Made by a program: the position numbers and the translations under genes. From assembly GCA_049646585.1 (NCBI GenBank), contig JBARWC010000072.1:1-58129 (forward strand): a stretch of DNA of 58,129 nucleotides. Direction: 5' to 3'. Shown here piece by piece: positions 7,898 through 16,020 of the stretch. The first letter of the stretch is position 1. Every line of letters starts with the position of its first letter. This stretch comes from G025836975 sp049646585 (lineage in GTDB: Bacteria; Pseudomonadota; Gammaproteobacteria; Burkholderiales; Burkholderiaceae_B). Below the pieces are notes generated by a model that had not been told where the DNA came from, ran no database searches, and worked only from the letters and a program-made list of their open reading frames with translations.

Positions 7898-8038
7898 AGC
7901 AATCTTCAAAAAATTTAGGTTTAGGTGAAGTATGCCTGCATACCTGCTAAGCCGTCGCTGCGCCCGTGGAAGGCGCTATTGCCAGCTTGAATTGAGATAA
8001 TTCAGCTGCTAGTTGTTGAGTATCCAAGGAGGATAGGC

Positions 8039-8467
8039 ATGCACAAAGGTAGTTGCCTTTGCCGGCAAATACAGTATGAACTGACTGCCGAGCCCGGAGA
8101 TTTTGGCTATTGCCACTGTGTTAGTTGCCGCAAGGCGAGCGGGTCCGCGCATGCGGCGAACGCTCCTATCAGCCGGGCAAATTTCCATCAGCTATCTGGT
8201 GCGGAGGCGCTGCGTGAGTTTGAGTCTTCGCCGGGCATGTTTCGAGCATTCTGCTCAAACTGCGGTTCTCCAATCTATGCATATCGAGCGGAAAACCCCG
8301 ACTATCTCGGTATTCGTCTGGGTAGTCTTGACACGCCATTCGCTAAGCAGCCCTTAGGGCATAAATTCACTGCGGAAAAGGCGATGTGGGAGCCCATTGA
8401 CGATGACTTGCCTCAATTTCCTGGGAAAGCGCTATTTCAGCGGCCGCAGCAGGAAGGTGATGCGTAA
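8039..8467 (+). CDS. GFA / CENP-V domain zinc protein
   Basis: The protein has the zinc-binding fold first seen in the glutathione-dependent formaldehyde-activating enzyme Gfa. Cysteines sit in the expected places: C-L-C near residues 6-8, CHCVSCRKASGS near 25-36, and FCSNCGSP near 76-83, for two Zn sites. At 142 residues it is a normal single-domain member of a family whose members mostly lack an assigned reaction. A strong AAGGAGG ribosome site precedes the ATG. No formaldehyde dehydrogenase gene is nearby, so a role in formaldehyde metabolism is not supported by context. Confidence 0.85.
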   Translation: MHKGSCLCRQIQYELTAEPGDFGYCHCVSCRKASGSAHAANAPISRANFHQLSGAEALREFESSPGMFRAFCSNCGSPIYAYRAENPDYLGIRLGSLDTPFAKQPLGHKFTAEKAMWEPIDDDLPQFPGKALFQRPQQEGDA

Positions 8468-8507
8468 CTACGAGCGCCCGCTATTTCGATTCTGTTGGTA
8501 ACTCAAT

Positions 8508-8550
8508 CAGGCCTTATTTTGTAGTCACAACAGTACTACAATAAGGCCTG
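8508..8550 (+). promoter_or_regulatory. Large inverted repeat upstream of the dinJ-type antitoxin gene
   Basis: Arms at 8508-8525 and 8535-8550 are complementary (CAGGCCTTAT... / ...ATAAGGCCTG) with a two-base offset and a nine-base spacer. It lies 25 bases before the antitoxin ATG. DinJ/RelB antitoxins repress their own promoter through palindromes of this kind, so an autoregulatory operator is the most likely role. No T-run follows either arm, which speaks against a terminator. Confidence 0.5.
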
Positions 8551-8574
8551 TAAACCGCTGTATGGAGAATTGCC

Positions 8575-8841
8575 ATGAGTACCACCGATACCTATGTCCG
8601 CGCCCGGATTGATACCAATACTAAGAAGCGTGCCGCCGCTGCACTTGAGGCTATGGGTCTCTCTATTTCTGACGCCATCCGCCTGTTGATGTTGCGCGTA
8701 GCCGATGAGCGCCGTTTGCCTTTCGAGGTGAAAGTGCCCAATAAAGCGACACGCAAGGCCATCGCCGAGATCGAGTCGGGAAGAGGTCAACGGTTTGAGA
8801 GCGTCGAAGATCTAATGGCGGATCTGCATGAGGACGATTGA
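8575..8841 (+). CDS. dinJ: RelB/DinJ family antitoxin
   Basis: The 88-residue protein begins with a ribbon-helix-helix domain (TYVRARIDTNTKKRAAAALEAMGLSISDAIRLLM) that both binds DNA and dimerises. The C-terminal half (LPFEVKVPNKATRKAI and the acidic end) is the toxin-neutralising part in this family. It matches DinJ, the partner of the ribosome-dependent mRNA endonuclease YafQ. An intact toxin is absent: the next frame overlaps the antitoxin end but stops after 36 codons. GGAGA precedes the ATG. The complete antitoxin may persist as an orphan regulator or as an antidote to homologous toxins. Confidence 0.85.
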   Translation: MSTTDTYVRARIDTNTKKRAAAALEAMGLSISDAIRLLMLRVADERRLPFEVKVPNKATRKAIAEIESGRGQRFESVEDLMADLHEDD

Positions 8842-8938
8842 CCGCGCTTCAGCCTTTAAGCGCGATTACAAGCGTGAGGCTAAAGGTCGCTACCGAGCTA
8901 CGCTCGACGGCGATTTGCGCGCTGCTTACATAGCCTAG
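8828..8938 (+). pseudogene. Truncated YafQ-type toxin gene
   Basis: The ATG at 8828 overlaps the antitoxin stop by 14 bases, as expected in a dinJ-yafQ operon. The first ~32 residues match the N-terminus of YafQ toxins (RTIDRASAFKRDYKREAKG, then RATLDGDLRA). The frame then ends at TAG after AAYIA, whereas the family needs ~90 residues. The catalytic C-terminal half, with its His and Arg residues, was not found in any frame in the next 300 bases. It therefore looks like a deletion remnant with no nuclease activity. Confidence 0.75.
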
Positions 8939-9009
8939 CAGCTGTCACATCCCCCATCCTAAGTTAATATAACTACAAACCATAAGCTTATTTCCGATTG
9001 GGGTATATC

Positions 9010-10245
9010 TTGTCAGGCACCACAACGCCAAACGAAAACGTGGAACTTCCGGCATTGTCCGAACGAGAGCAGCGCGGGAATATCGCGCGCCTCACGATAG
9101 CCCAGGCACTGGCGGGGGCGAACTCCGTGGTCGTCTACGCCACGGGCGCCATCATCGGCCATATGCTGGCGCCGGACAAGGCGCTGGCGACGCTGCCGAT
9201 TTCCATTTTCGTGGTGGGCATGGCCGCCTGCATCCTTCCGGCCGGTTCTATTGCGCGGCGATACGGCCGTCGTGCGGCATTCCTGGCGGGGGCCGGCTGC
9301 GGCGTCCTAGTCGGTCTGCTGGCGGCGCTGGCGGTGGTAACCGGCTCGTTCTGGCTGTTCTGCCTGGCGACTTTTTTTGGCGGTGCTTACGCGGCCGTGG
9401 TGCTTAGCTTCCGCTTTGCCGCCGCCGATGGCGTCAGCGCGAAGATGCGGCCACGCGCTTTGTCGTTCGTGATGGGCGGCGGGGTCGTGGCGGGCATCGT
9501 GGGTCCGCAACTGGTCACCTACACCATGCATCTGTGGCCCGTGCATATGTTCGCGGCCACTTACATTGCGCAGGCGGCTGTGGCCGCGCTCTCCGCAGTG
9601 GTGCTGTTCGGCGTGAAGTTGCCCAAGCCCAACGCGGCCGAGATCGCAGGGGGCAGGCCGCTTAGCGTCATCGTGCGTCAGCCGCGCTTTGTGACCGCCG
9701 CGATTTGCGGCGCGGTTTCCTACATGCTGATGAATTTTCTGATGACCGCCGCGCCGCTGGCAATGCAGCTATGCGGCCATTCTCAGGAAAGCTCCAATCT
9801 GGGCCTGCAATGGCACGTCATTTCCATGTATGGGCCCAGCTTCTTTACAGGCAGGCTAATCACGCGTTTCGGCGCCAGCAGGGTGGTGGTGGCCGGCTTG
9901 CTGCTTATCGGCATGTCCGCGGTTGTGGGCCTGACCGGCATCGATGTCGCCAATTTCTGGCTCACCCTGATCTTGCTGGGCCTGGGCTGGAACTTCGGTT
10001 TCATCGGCGCGTCTGCCCTGGTGCTGGAATGCCATCGCCCTGAAGAGAAAACGCGCGTCCAGTCGTTCAACGATTTCATCGTTTTCGGGACGATGGCGAT
10101 GGGTTCTTTTGCGTCGGGCGGATTGTTGGCGGCCTATGACTGGAACATGGTGCTCTGGGTGTCGTTCGCGCCGCTGGCCTTGGCAGTCATTGCTTTGACC
10201 GTGGCCGCCGTGGGCCAGAGGCGGGCTCCCGTGCTGCAACGATAA
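9010..10245 (+). CDS. Major facilitator superfamily transporter
   Basis: About twelve hydrophobic segments fill this ~411-residue inner-membrane protein. The loop between helices 2 and 3 carries the MFS signature-like GSIARRYGRRAAFLAG, and a second half repeats the pattern (FFTGRLITRFGASRVVVAG). The substrate cannot be read from the sequence. Two TTG starts are possible; the one at 9010 has a GGGG stretch six bases upstream and is preferred. A Bug receptor gene, an amidohydrolase and an ATP-grasp ligase follow on the same strand, so the carrier may move a substrate or product of those enzymes. Confidence 0.82.
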   Translation: MSGTTTPNENVELPALSEREQRGNIARLTIAQALAGANSVVVYATGAIIGHMLAPDKALATLPISIFVVGMAACILPAGSIARRYGRRAAFLAGAGCGVLVGLLAALAVVTGSFWLFCLATFFGGAYAAVVLSFRFAAADGVSAKMRPRALSFVMGGGVVAGIVGPQLVTYTMHLWPVHMFAATYIAQAAVAALSAVVLFGVKLPKPNAAEIAGGRPLSVIVRQPRFVTAAICGAVSYMLMNFLMTAAPLAMQLCGHSQESSNLGLQWHVISMYGPSFFTGRLITRFGASRVVVAGLLLIGMSAVVGLTGIDVANFWLTLILLGLGWNFGFIGASALVLECHRPEEKTRVQSFNDFIVFGTMAMGSFASGGLLAAYDWNMVLWVSFAPLALAVIALTVAAVGQRRAPVLQR

Positions 10246-10338
10246 GAAAATATTCTGGAAGCGGCGGCTTGCGTGGTATATGCTTCTTCAGAAGAAGAAG
10301 CCACAGGGTCAACGTTTTCAGATAGCCAAAGGAAGATA

Positions 10339-11313
10339 ATGATGAAGAATCGACTGCCCTTTTCCAAGGCTGTGATGGCGTGCGCGTTGATCAGCGCCGC
10401 CGGTGTCGCACACGCCGCGTATCCCGACCGTCCCATCACCATGATCGTGCCTTTCCCGCCGGGGCAGGCGACCGACATCTTCGCCCGCGCCATTGCTGAG
10501 AAGCTTGCCGCGGAAGTGGGGCAGCCCGTCGTCGTCGAGAACAAGGCCGGCGCCGGCAGCAATATCGGCATGCAATTCGTGGCGCGCGCAAAGCCCGATG
10601 GCTATACCCTTGCCGTTGGCGGCAGCGCTGGCGCGGTCAATCAGACGCTCTACAGCAATCCGGGCTATTCGCTGAAATCCGACTTCGTCCCGGTTGGCGG
10701 CATTTTCACCGTGCCGCTGATTTTCCTGGCCAACCCGAAAAGCGGCATCACCTCGCTGTCCCAGTTGGTGGAGCGCGCAAGGGCCAAGCCCGACGAGCTG
10801 GCCTACGCCAGCGCGGGCATAGGCGGCACACAGCATTTGTCGGCCGAGATGTTCAAGGCCGACGCCAAGATCGAAATGCGGCATATCCCCTACAAGGGCA
10901 GCGGCCCGGCGCAGGCCGACTTCCTGGGCAACCATGTCCCGCTGATGGTCGATTCGGTGACCGCGGCCTTGCCCCACATCCAGTCCAAGGCGGCCATTCC
11001 CCTGGCCGTGACGGCTAGCAAACGCGTGCCGCAGTTGCCGCAGGTGCCTTCAGTGGCCGAGTCGGGCTACCCCGGTTTCGAGGCGGTGGGTTGGGCCGCC
11101 GTTTTCGCTCCCAGCGCAACGCCCCCTGAAGTCGTGAAGTTCCTGAACGACAAGATCAACGGAATACTCAAGTCTCCCGAAACGGCCAAGATGCTGGCGG
11201 ATCGCGGGGCGCAGCCCTTGGTCTACACACCCGAGGAAGGCAAGCAATTCATCGAGACCGAGATCGCCAAATGGGGCAAGGCGGTCAAGCAGTCCGGCGC
11301 GTCGGTTAACTGA
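10339..11313 (+). CDS. Bug family tripartite tricarboxylate transporter substrate-binding protein
   Basis: The 324-residue precursor starts with a Sec signal peptide (basic MMKNRLPFSK, hydrophobic core, cut after AHA). The mature part begins AYPDRPITMIVPFPPGQATDI, the typical Bug N-terminus with its substrate loop, and continues with VVENKAGAGSNIG and the mid-protein HIPYKGSGPAQADFLG motif. Bug proteins are periplasmic receptors for carboxylated compounds. No TctA/TctB membrane partner is encoded nearby. AAAGGAAG precedes the start; an ATG three bases later is an equal choice. The M20 gene follows after 114 bases. Confidence 0.93.
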   Translation: MMKNRLPFSKAVMACALISAAGVAHAAYPDRPITMIVPFPPGQATDIFARAIAEKLAAEVGQPVVVENKAGAGSNIGMQFVARAKPDGYTLAVGGSAGAVNQTLYSNPGYSLKSDFVPVGGIFTVPLIFLANPKSGITSLSQLVERARAKPDELAYASAGIGGTQHLSAEMFKADAKIEMRHIPYKGSGPAQADFLGNHVPLMVDSVTAALPHIQSKAAIPLAVTASKRVPQLPQVPSVAESGYPGFEAVGWAAVFAPSATPPEVVKFLNDKINGILKSPETAKMLADRGAQPLVYTPEEGKQFIETEIAKWGKAVKQSGASVN

Positions 11314-11427
11314 TGCGACACATGGCCCGCAATTCAAGACCGCGGGCTTCGAGGCCTGCCGCATGTCCTGGTTTGCGGCATCGAGCGCAATAGCGCCGAC
11401 CCATAGGCCCAACAGGAGCTCTCCATC

Positions 11428-12627
11428 ATGAAGCTAGTCGAACCCGTACTGGAATGGAAGGATGAGATCGTCGCCATCCGCCGCGACATCCATGCGCATC
11501 CAGAACTGGCCTATCAAGAAGTTCGCAGCTCCGAACTGGTGGCCAAGCAACTGGAGTCCTGGGGCGTGGAAGTGCATCGCGGCATAGGCGTTACGGGTGT
11601 GGTGGGTGTCATTCGCGGCAAGACCGACAATGGCAGGTCGATAGGCTTGCGCGCCGACATGGATGCCTTGCCCATGCAGGAGCTGAACACCTTCGAGCAT
11701 GCCAGCAAGCATCCGGGGAAAATGCACGCCTGCGGTCACGATGGCCATACGGCCATGCTGCTGGCCGCGTCGCGTTATCTTGCTCAACATTGCGATTTCG
11801 ACGGCACCGTGCACGTCATCTTCCAGCCCGCTGAAGAAGGCAAGCTGGGCGCCAAGAGAATGATCGAGGACGGCCTGTTTACGCGCTTTCCGGTGGAAGC
11901 GGTGTTCGGCATGCACAACTGGCCCGGCATGGAAGTCGGGCGCTTTGGTGTCTGCGCCGGGCCCATCATGGCGTCCAGCAATTACTTCACGATTGCCATC
12001 TCTGGCAAAGGCGCGCACGCCGCCATGCCCCATCTGGGCTGCGACCCCATCATGGCGGCCACCCATTTGGCCCAGGCGCTGCAAACCATTGTCACGCGCA
12101 ATCGCAATCCCTACGATCCGGCCGTGCTCAGCATCACTCAGATTCATGCCGGTTCGGCGGACAACGTCATTCCGGACAGTGCCGAGTTGCGAGGCACCGT
12201 GCGCGCGTTCACGCGCGAAACGGTGGACCTGATCGACAAGCGCATCGGCGAATTGGCCGAGCGTATCAGCGATGGGTTTGGCTGTTCGGCCGATTACGTC
12301 TTCGACAGAAAGTACCCGCCCACCTACAACCACAAGGACGAAACCGCTTTCAGCGTGGGGGTTCTTCAGGCTGTGGCGGGTATCGATAAGGTGGATGCCG
12401 GCGTACAGCCGTCGATGGCGGGCGAAGACTTCGCCCTGATGCTGCAAGAGAAGCCGGGCTGCTATGTCTGGATAGGCAATGGGCAGGGCGATCATCGCAT
12501 GCCGGGTCATGGCGAAGGGCCGTGCATGCTGCACAACCCCGCCTACGACTTCAACGACCAGCTTATTCCCCTGGGCGCCAGTTATTGGATAAGGCTGGCC
12601 CAGACCTGGCTGTCGCGCCCTTTATAA
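11428..12627 (+). CDS. M20 family amidohydrolase (HipO/AbgB-like metallopeptidase)
   Basis: This cytoplasmic zinc or manganese amidohydrolase should remove an acyl or carbamoyl-type group from an N-substituted amino acid, as hippurate hydrolase or N-acyl-amino-acid amidohydrolase does. The metal site shows as RADMDALPMQE (near residue 75), HACGHDGHTAMLL (100-112) and the catalytic Glu pair QPAEEGKLGA (near 136). The dimerisation insert lies between about residues 185 and 300, and SMAGEDFALML near the end supplies a further ligand. The length of 399 residues is typical. A CAGGAG site precedes the ATG. The Bug gene before it probably delivers its substrate (inference). Confidence 0.92.
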   Translation: MKLVEPVLEWKDEIVAIRRDIHAHPELAYQEVRSSELVAKQLESWGVEVHRGIGVTGVVGVIRGKTDNGRSIGLRADMDALPMQELNTFEHASKHPGKMHACGHDGHTAMLLAASRYLAQHCDFDGTVHVIFQPAEEGKLGAKRMIEDGLFTRFPVEAVFGMHNWPGMEVGRFGVCAGPIMASSNYFTIAISGKGAHAAMPHLGCDPIMAATHLAQALQTIVTRNRNPYDPAVLSITQIHAGSADNVIPDSAELRGTVRAFTRETVDLIDKRIGELAERISDGFGCSADYVFDRKYPPTYNHKDETAFSVGVLQAVAGIDKVDAGVQPSMAGEDFALMLQEKPGCYVWIGNGQGDHRMPGHGEGPCMLHNPAYDFNDQLIPLGASYWIRLAQTWLSRPL

Positions 12628-12774
12628 CGACGAGTAATAGAAAAATAATTATTTAGTCGTTCTGATTCGAAGACATTCTGGTTACGCTGATTGGCAGCTT
12701 CGGCGACTTCGGCGGATATCCGGCGGATGCCTGGCGGAGCGTTTCCGTTGAACTATCCGTATCGGAAGGCTGCC

Positions 12775-13776
12775 ATGTCAAAAATCTACGTCATCCACGA
12801 AAACTCCGCGTGGGTCGAACCGCTCAGGGCCGCGTTTGCGCAACAGGGGCTACCCTATGAAGAGTGGTTTCTGGATGAAGGCGTGCTGGATCTGACGCAA
12901 GCGCCGCCGCAAGGCGTGTTCTATAACCGGATGAGCGCGTCGTCGCATACCCGGGACCATCGCTACGCGCCGGAATATACGGCGGCCGTGCTGGCATGGC
13001 TGGAATCGCATGGGCGGCGCGTCATCAACAATGGCCGGGCCTTGCAACTGGAAGTCAGCAAGGTGGCGCAATATGCCACCTTGTCCAATTACGGTATACG
13101 CACGCCGCGCACCATTGCCGCCGTGGGCAAGCGCCACATCATCGAAGCGGCCCGCAAGATGCCGGACTCCTTCATCACCAAGCACAACCGGGCGGGCAAA
13201 GGCCTGGGCGTGCAATTGTTCCACAGCGTCAGGGCGCTGGAAGACTATGTTCACGGGGATGCCTTCGAGCCCTCCATCGACGGCATAACCCTGATACAAG
13301 AATACATCCGCGCGCCGGAACCCTACATCACCCGCGTCGAGTTCGTGGGCGGCGAGTTCCTGTATGCGGTGCGCGTGGATACTTCACTGGGCTTCGAGCT
13401 TTGCCCGGCCGATGTCTGCCAGGTGGGCGATGCGTTCTGCCCGGTGGGCCAGGCTGCGTCGGAGCCCGCCGCGCCGCGATTCCAGATCGTCCAGGGCTTC
13501 GACAACCCCATCATCGAGCGCTATCGGCGCTTCATCGCCGCCAACGGCATAGGTATTTCGGGCATCGAGTTCATCACAGACCAACGGGGCCAGATCTACA
13601 CCTACGACGTCAATACCAATACCAACTACAACAGCGATGCCGAAGCGGCTGCCGGCCTGTACGGCATGCAGGCCATCGCCCGTTACCTGGGGCAAGAGCT
13701 TCATCGCCTGGGCACGGGGCAAATCGAGCCCGAGTCCCGTCACGCCTCGCCCGAGCCCGCGCTGGACGCGGCCTGA
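12775..13776 (+). CDS. Stand-alone ATP-grasp family ligase (RimK-like)
   Basis: The 333-residue protein has the ATP-grasp layout: an N-terminal preATP domain to about residue 95, SFITKHNRAGKGLGVQLF (132-149) with the ATP-binding Lys, the hinge LIQEYIRAPEPYITRVEF (173-190), and the Mg site made by GIEF (E265) and YDVNTNTNYN (N280). Members of this fold join a carboxylate to an amine through an acyl phosphate. The acceptor is unknown. The ATG at 12775 follows GGAAGG and matches the start of homology (MSKIYVIHEN). It sits 147 bases after the M20 amidohydrolase, so amide making and amide breaking enzymes are neighbours. Confidence 0.8.
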   Translation: MSKIYVIHENSAWVEPLRAAFAQQGLPYEEWFLDEGVLDLTQAPPQGVFYNRMSASSHTRDHRYAPEYTAAVLAWLESHGRRVINNGRALQLEVSKVAQYATLSNYGIRTPRTIAAVGKRHIIEAARKMPDSFITKHNRAGKGLGVQLFHSVRALEDYVHGDAFEPSIDGITLIQEYIRAPEPYITRVEFVGGEFLYAVRVDTSLGFELCPADVCQVGDAFCPVGQAASEPAAPRFQIVQGFDNPIIERYRRFIAANGIGISGIEFITDQRGQIYTYDVNTNTNYNSDAEAAAGLYGMQAIARYLGQELHRLGTGQIEPESRHASPEPALDAA

Positions 13777-13792
13777 GGTCGGCGCGGGCCGT

Positions 13793-14005
13793 TTAGGCCG
13801 GCCGTACGCTTGGACGATGGGCCGGTTTTTCCAGGTCCAGGCCCCAGTCGCCGAATTCGTACCAGTCCTCGCCGAAGGACTCCGCAGGGTGCTGGCTGCG
13901 GCTGGAGCCGTTGCCGCAAAGCATGGAGTCAGCGGGGCAATACTTGTCGCAGCCCCAGCAGATGCGCTCCGGGTGCTTGGGATTGAGCGGAAATTTCTTG
14001 GCCAT
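13793..14005 (-). CDS. DUF3079 family small cysteine protein
   Basis: The 70-residue protein matches the DUF3079 family: it begins MAKKFPLNPKHPERICWGC and contains four cysteines (CWGC, YC, LC) with CGNGSSR, followed by EDWYEFGDWG. The Cys spacing suggests a small metal-binding or redox fold, but no function is known. It converges with the ATP-grasp gene, leaving 16 bases between the stops. An 18-bp perfect palindrome lies 26 bases before its ATG and is probably its operator. Confidence 0.8.
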   Translation of the reverse strand: MAKKFPLNPKHPERICWGCDKYCPADSMLCGNGSSRSQHPAESFGEDWYEFGDWGLDLEKPAHRPSVRPA

Positions 14006-14030
14006 GGCCGGGCCTCAAATTGAATCGTTG

Positions 14031-14048
14031 ATAAGGGTATACCCTTAT
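14031..14048 (-). promoter_or_regulatory. 18-bp perfect palindrome upstream of the DUF3079 gene
   Basis: ATAAGGGTATACCCTTAT is self-complementary over its whole length. Its position just before the DUF3079 start fits a repressor operator; the cognate regulator is unknown. The MarR gene 90 bases away is one candidate, but its own cluster promoter carries a different operator. Confidence 0.5.
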
Positions 14049-14136
14049 GTTAATGAGCTGCGGCCAGGAAAAACATGAGCGATATCAAGGAATCGGCGAT
14101 TGTGTGGGGCGATGCTGGGTGGTGGGATATGCGACC

Positions 14137-14721
14137 TTATCGTGTGTGCTGGGTATCATCCACCACGTTGATCAAGTCTGACAGATCACGGGTCGATGGT
14201 TGATGGCGCTTGTTCTGGACTGCTTCTTGTTCATCCAGAGCAAGGTTTTCGATCAGGGTGAGAAGTGTTTTCCGGGTGGTCCTGATCGCTGATTCAGACA
14301 CGCCTTTTACCGCAATGTTGTTTACTTCTTCCGCGATTGGCACTAGAACCTTTTTCAGTGCGCGGCCTTTCGGCGTTAAGTAAATATGAATATTCTTGTT
14401 GTTGGTCGGCAGTTTGCGCCTGACGACGTATCCCAGCTTCTCCATTGCGCGAAGCGCGGAATGTGTTGTTGGATCCATCAAGCCGGCTTCTTCGCTTAGC
14501 TGCCGCTGTGTCAGGCCGTCGTTTTCCCACAAGATGCGCAAGAAAGTCCAATGGCCGAAGGATACGGAATGTTCCATAAGGCGCATTTGCAGAGCCCTTG
14601 ATACGCCCCGCATGGCGTCTTTGATTAAATGAGCGAGACGGTCGTCGGGGACGGCTTCGCGCCAGTGGCGCAGTATGGCATGTGAGGACCCATATTGAAC
14701 TTCAAATTTTGATGTGGGCAT
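14137..14721 (-). CDS. MarR family transcriptional regulator
   Basis: The 194-residue protein has a MarR winged helix: helix FGHWTFLRILWENDGLTQRQLSEEAGL, recognition segment DPTTHSALRAMEKLGYVVRRKLP (residues ~80-105), and the wing with NNKNIHIYLTPKGRAL. Acidic N- and C-terminal extensions are longer than in small MarR proteins. It is the last gene of the minus-strand catabolic run that starts at the Rieske oxygenase and probably controls that run in response to the aromatic substrate or a CoA-free intermediate (inference). The duplicated 12-bp palindromes at 22438-22469 are the likely target. Confidence 0.87.
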   Translation of the reverse strand: MPTSKFEVQYGSSHAILRHWREAVPDDRLAHLIKDAMRGVSRALQMRLMEHSVSFGHWTFLRILWENDGLTQRQLSEEAGLMDPTTHSALRAMEKLGYVVRRKLPTNNKNIHIYLTPKGRALKKVLVPIAEEVNNIAVKGVSESAIRTTRKTLLTLIENLALDEQEAVQNKRHQPSTRDLSDLINVVDDTQHTR

Positions 14722-14754
14722 GGGGTATTGTTCGGTTGTAGGGTGACCGGACAG

Positions 14755-16020
14755 TTATACCATCTCTCTTGTTTCGATCGCCTTGATTTGGTGCAAGAGT
14801 AGGACTTCCCGCCGCTCTTGGCTTGACTGGAGTATTGCCAGACAAATCTCCAGGTTTGCTGTCGCCCATTCGCCCGAGTGAAAGGGGCGCTTTCCTTGGA
14901 TGGCAGCGGCGTATAGTTCGTCGATGACCTCGCTTCTGGGCACGACAGGAGCCTCCAGTGGATCCAGGTATGTGTGTTCGTCCCCGTAGATTGTGACTCC
15001 ATGAGGCCCTGGGCGTAGGTCGGCGCGGTCGCAGGAAGCAATCAGCAGGCCGAAATGTTCATGAAGCGTTCTTTCGGCTCCGCCCGGATCCGGGAAGCTT
15101 GGGGGCGTGTATTTTGGCCCACCATAGCCGCGGTCACGCTTCAATATGTCTTCTTGGCCAGGAGTGATCGTGCTCAGCAGTCGTCTTGCGGTGCCGTAAC
15201 CGCGTCGGTCCTTGGGTTTGCCCGTTTCGCCGATCCAGCCGCATAATTCATCGCTATCGAAATGAGCGTGTCCGCTGTAGGTTAGCGAGGCGGCAAGACC
15301 GTCTTCGAAGGTGAGTAGCGCCGAATAGGCAGACTCGGTTGGCCGCTGTGGGTCCCAGGCCCCGCTGTAAGCGCGGATGGCTACGGCTTTCTGGTTGGCG
15401 ATGGTGCGTACTACGTCAATTTGATGCGAGCCTTGGCTGAATACCACTCCACCGCCGAGTTCTGTTTGAAGCTCTTCACGACGACGGGGGCGATAAAGGA
15501 AGTCGGTGTAGTTCAGTGCCGAGATCATCCGTAGCCGCCCGAAGGCGCCGCTTTGGATCAGTTGGCGGGCCCGATGTACTGGAGCATCGAATCCATGGCT
15601 GTGGCCGACAATCAGATGCACGCCGGCAGCATTAGCGGCGTCGGTCATAGCGCGGCAATCATCCAAAGTCAGAGCCATGGGTTTTTCAACCAGAATGTGC
15701 TTGCCGCGGCGGGCAGCTATCTGGACCTGTTCGCGGTGAAACTGGTGAGGCGAAGCGATGTAGACGGCTTCAATGTCCGTGTCGTCGCAAAGTGCTTCGA
15801 ATGATTTGTACGCGTGCCCGCCAAAATCTTGCGTAAATCGTTCGCGGGCCTCGGCGCGCGGGTCCATTCCCGCTACTACGGTAATTCTCGGATGCAAGCT
15901 CAGGGTTGGCAGCATGACAAGGAAACCGCGGCCCATGCCTGCTACCCCAAGCCTGAGTTTTCGTCCGGAGTGTGCCAATTTTTCCGAATGAGCCGGGCGC
16001 GCTGACGTATCGGCTTCCAC
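14755..16020 (-). CDS. Gfo/Idh/MocA oxidoreductase, phthalate dihydrodiol dehydrogenase (Pht4)-like
   Basis: An N-terminal Rossmann domain starts LRLGVAGMGRGFLVMLP (G-x-G-x-x-G-like) and contains the family Glu-Lys-Pro signature ILVEKPMALTLDDC near residue 115. The C-terminal half includes LGGGVVFSQGSHQIDVVRT. The best family match is the dehydrogenase that oxidises 4,5-cis-dihydrodiol of phthalate to 4,5-dihydroxyphthalate with NAD (Pht4 type), fitting its Rieske and decarboxylase neighbours. The GTG start shares one base with the TAG stop of the preceding monooxygenase gene, so the two are translationally coupled. Length 421 residues. Confidence 0.82.
   Translation of the reverse strand: MEADTSARPAHSEKLAHSGRKLRLGVAGMGRGFLVMLPTLSLHPRITVVAGMDPRAEARERFTQDFGGHAYKSFEALCDDTDIEAVYIASPHQFHREQVQIAARRGKHILVEKPMALTLDDCRAMTDAANAAGVHLIVGHSHGFDAPVHRARQLIQSGAFGRLRMISALNYTDFLYRPRRREELQTELGGGVVFSQGSHQIDVVRTIANQKAVAIRAYSGAWDPQRPTESAYSALLTFEDGLAASLTYSGHAHFDSDELCGWIGETGKPKDRRGYGTARRLLSTITPGQEDILKRDRGYGGPKYTPPSFPDPGGAERTLHEHFGLLIASCDRADLRPGPHGVTIYGDEHTYLDPLEAPVVPRSEVIDELYAAAIQGKRPFHSGEWATANLEICLAILQSSQERREVLLLHQIKAIETREMV

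Noticed and set aside
8039..8467. Calling the GFA-fold protein a formaldehyde-activating enzyme
   Set aside because: The fold is shared by many proteins of unknown function and no glutathione-dependent formaldehyde dehydrogenase gene is adjacent.
8508..8550. Reading the inverted repeat before dinJ as a terminator of the GFA gene
   Set aside because: No T-run follows the stem on the plus strand; position before an autoregulated antitoxin fits an operator better.
11434..12534. 366-codon minus-strand frame opposite the M20 amidohydrolase
   Set aside because: No domain or ribosome site; the plus-strand metallopeptidase is complete.
12691..12774. N-terminal extension of the ATP-grasp gene
   Set aside because: The upstream codons show no homology and the ATG at 12775 has a GGAAGG site.
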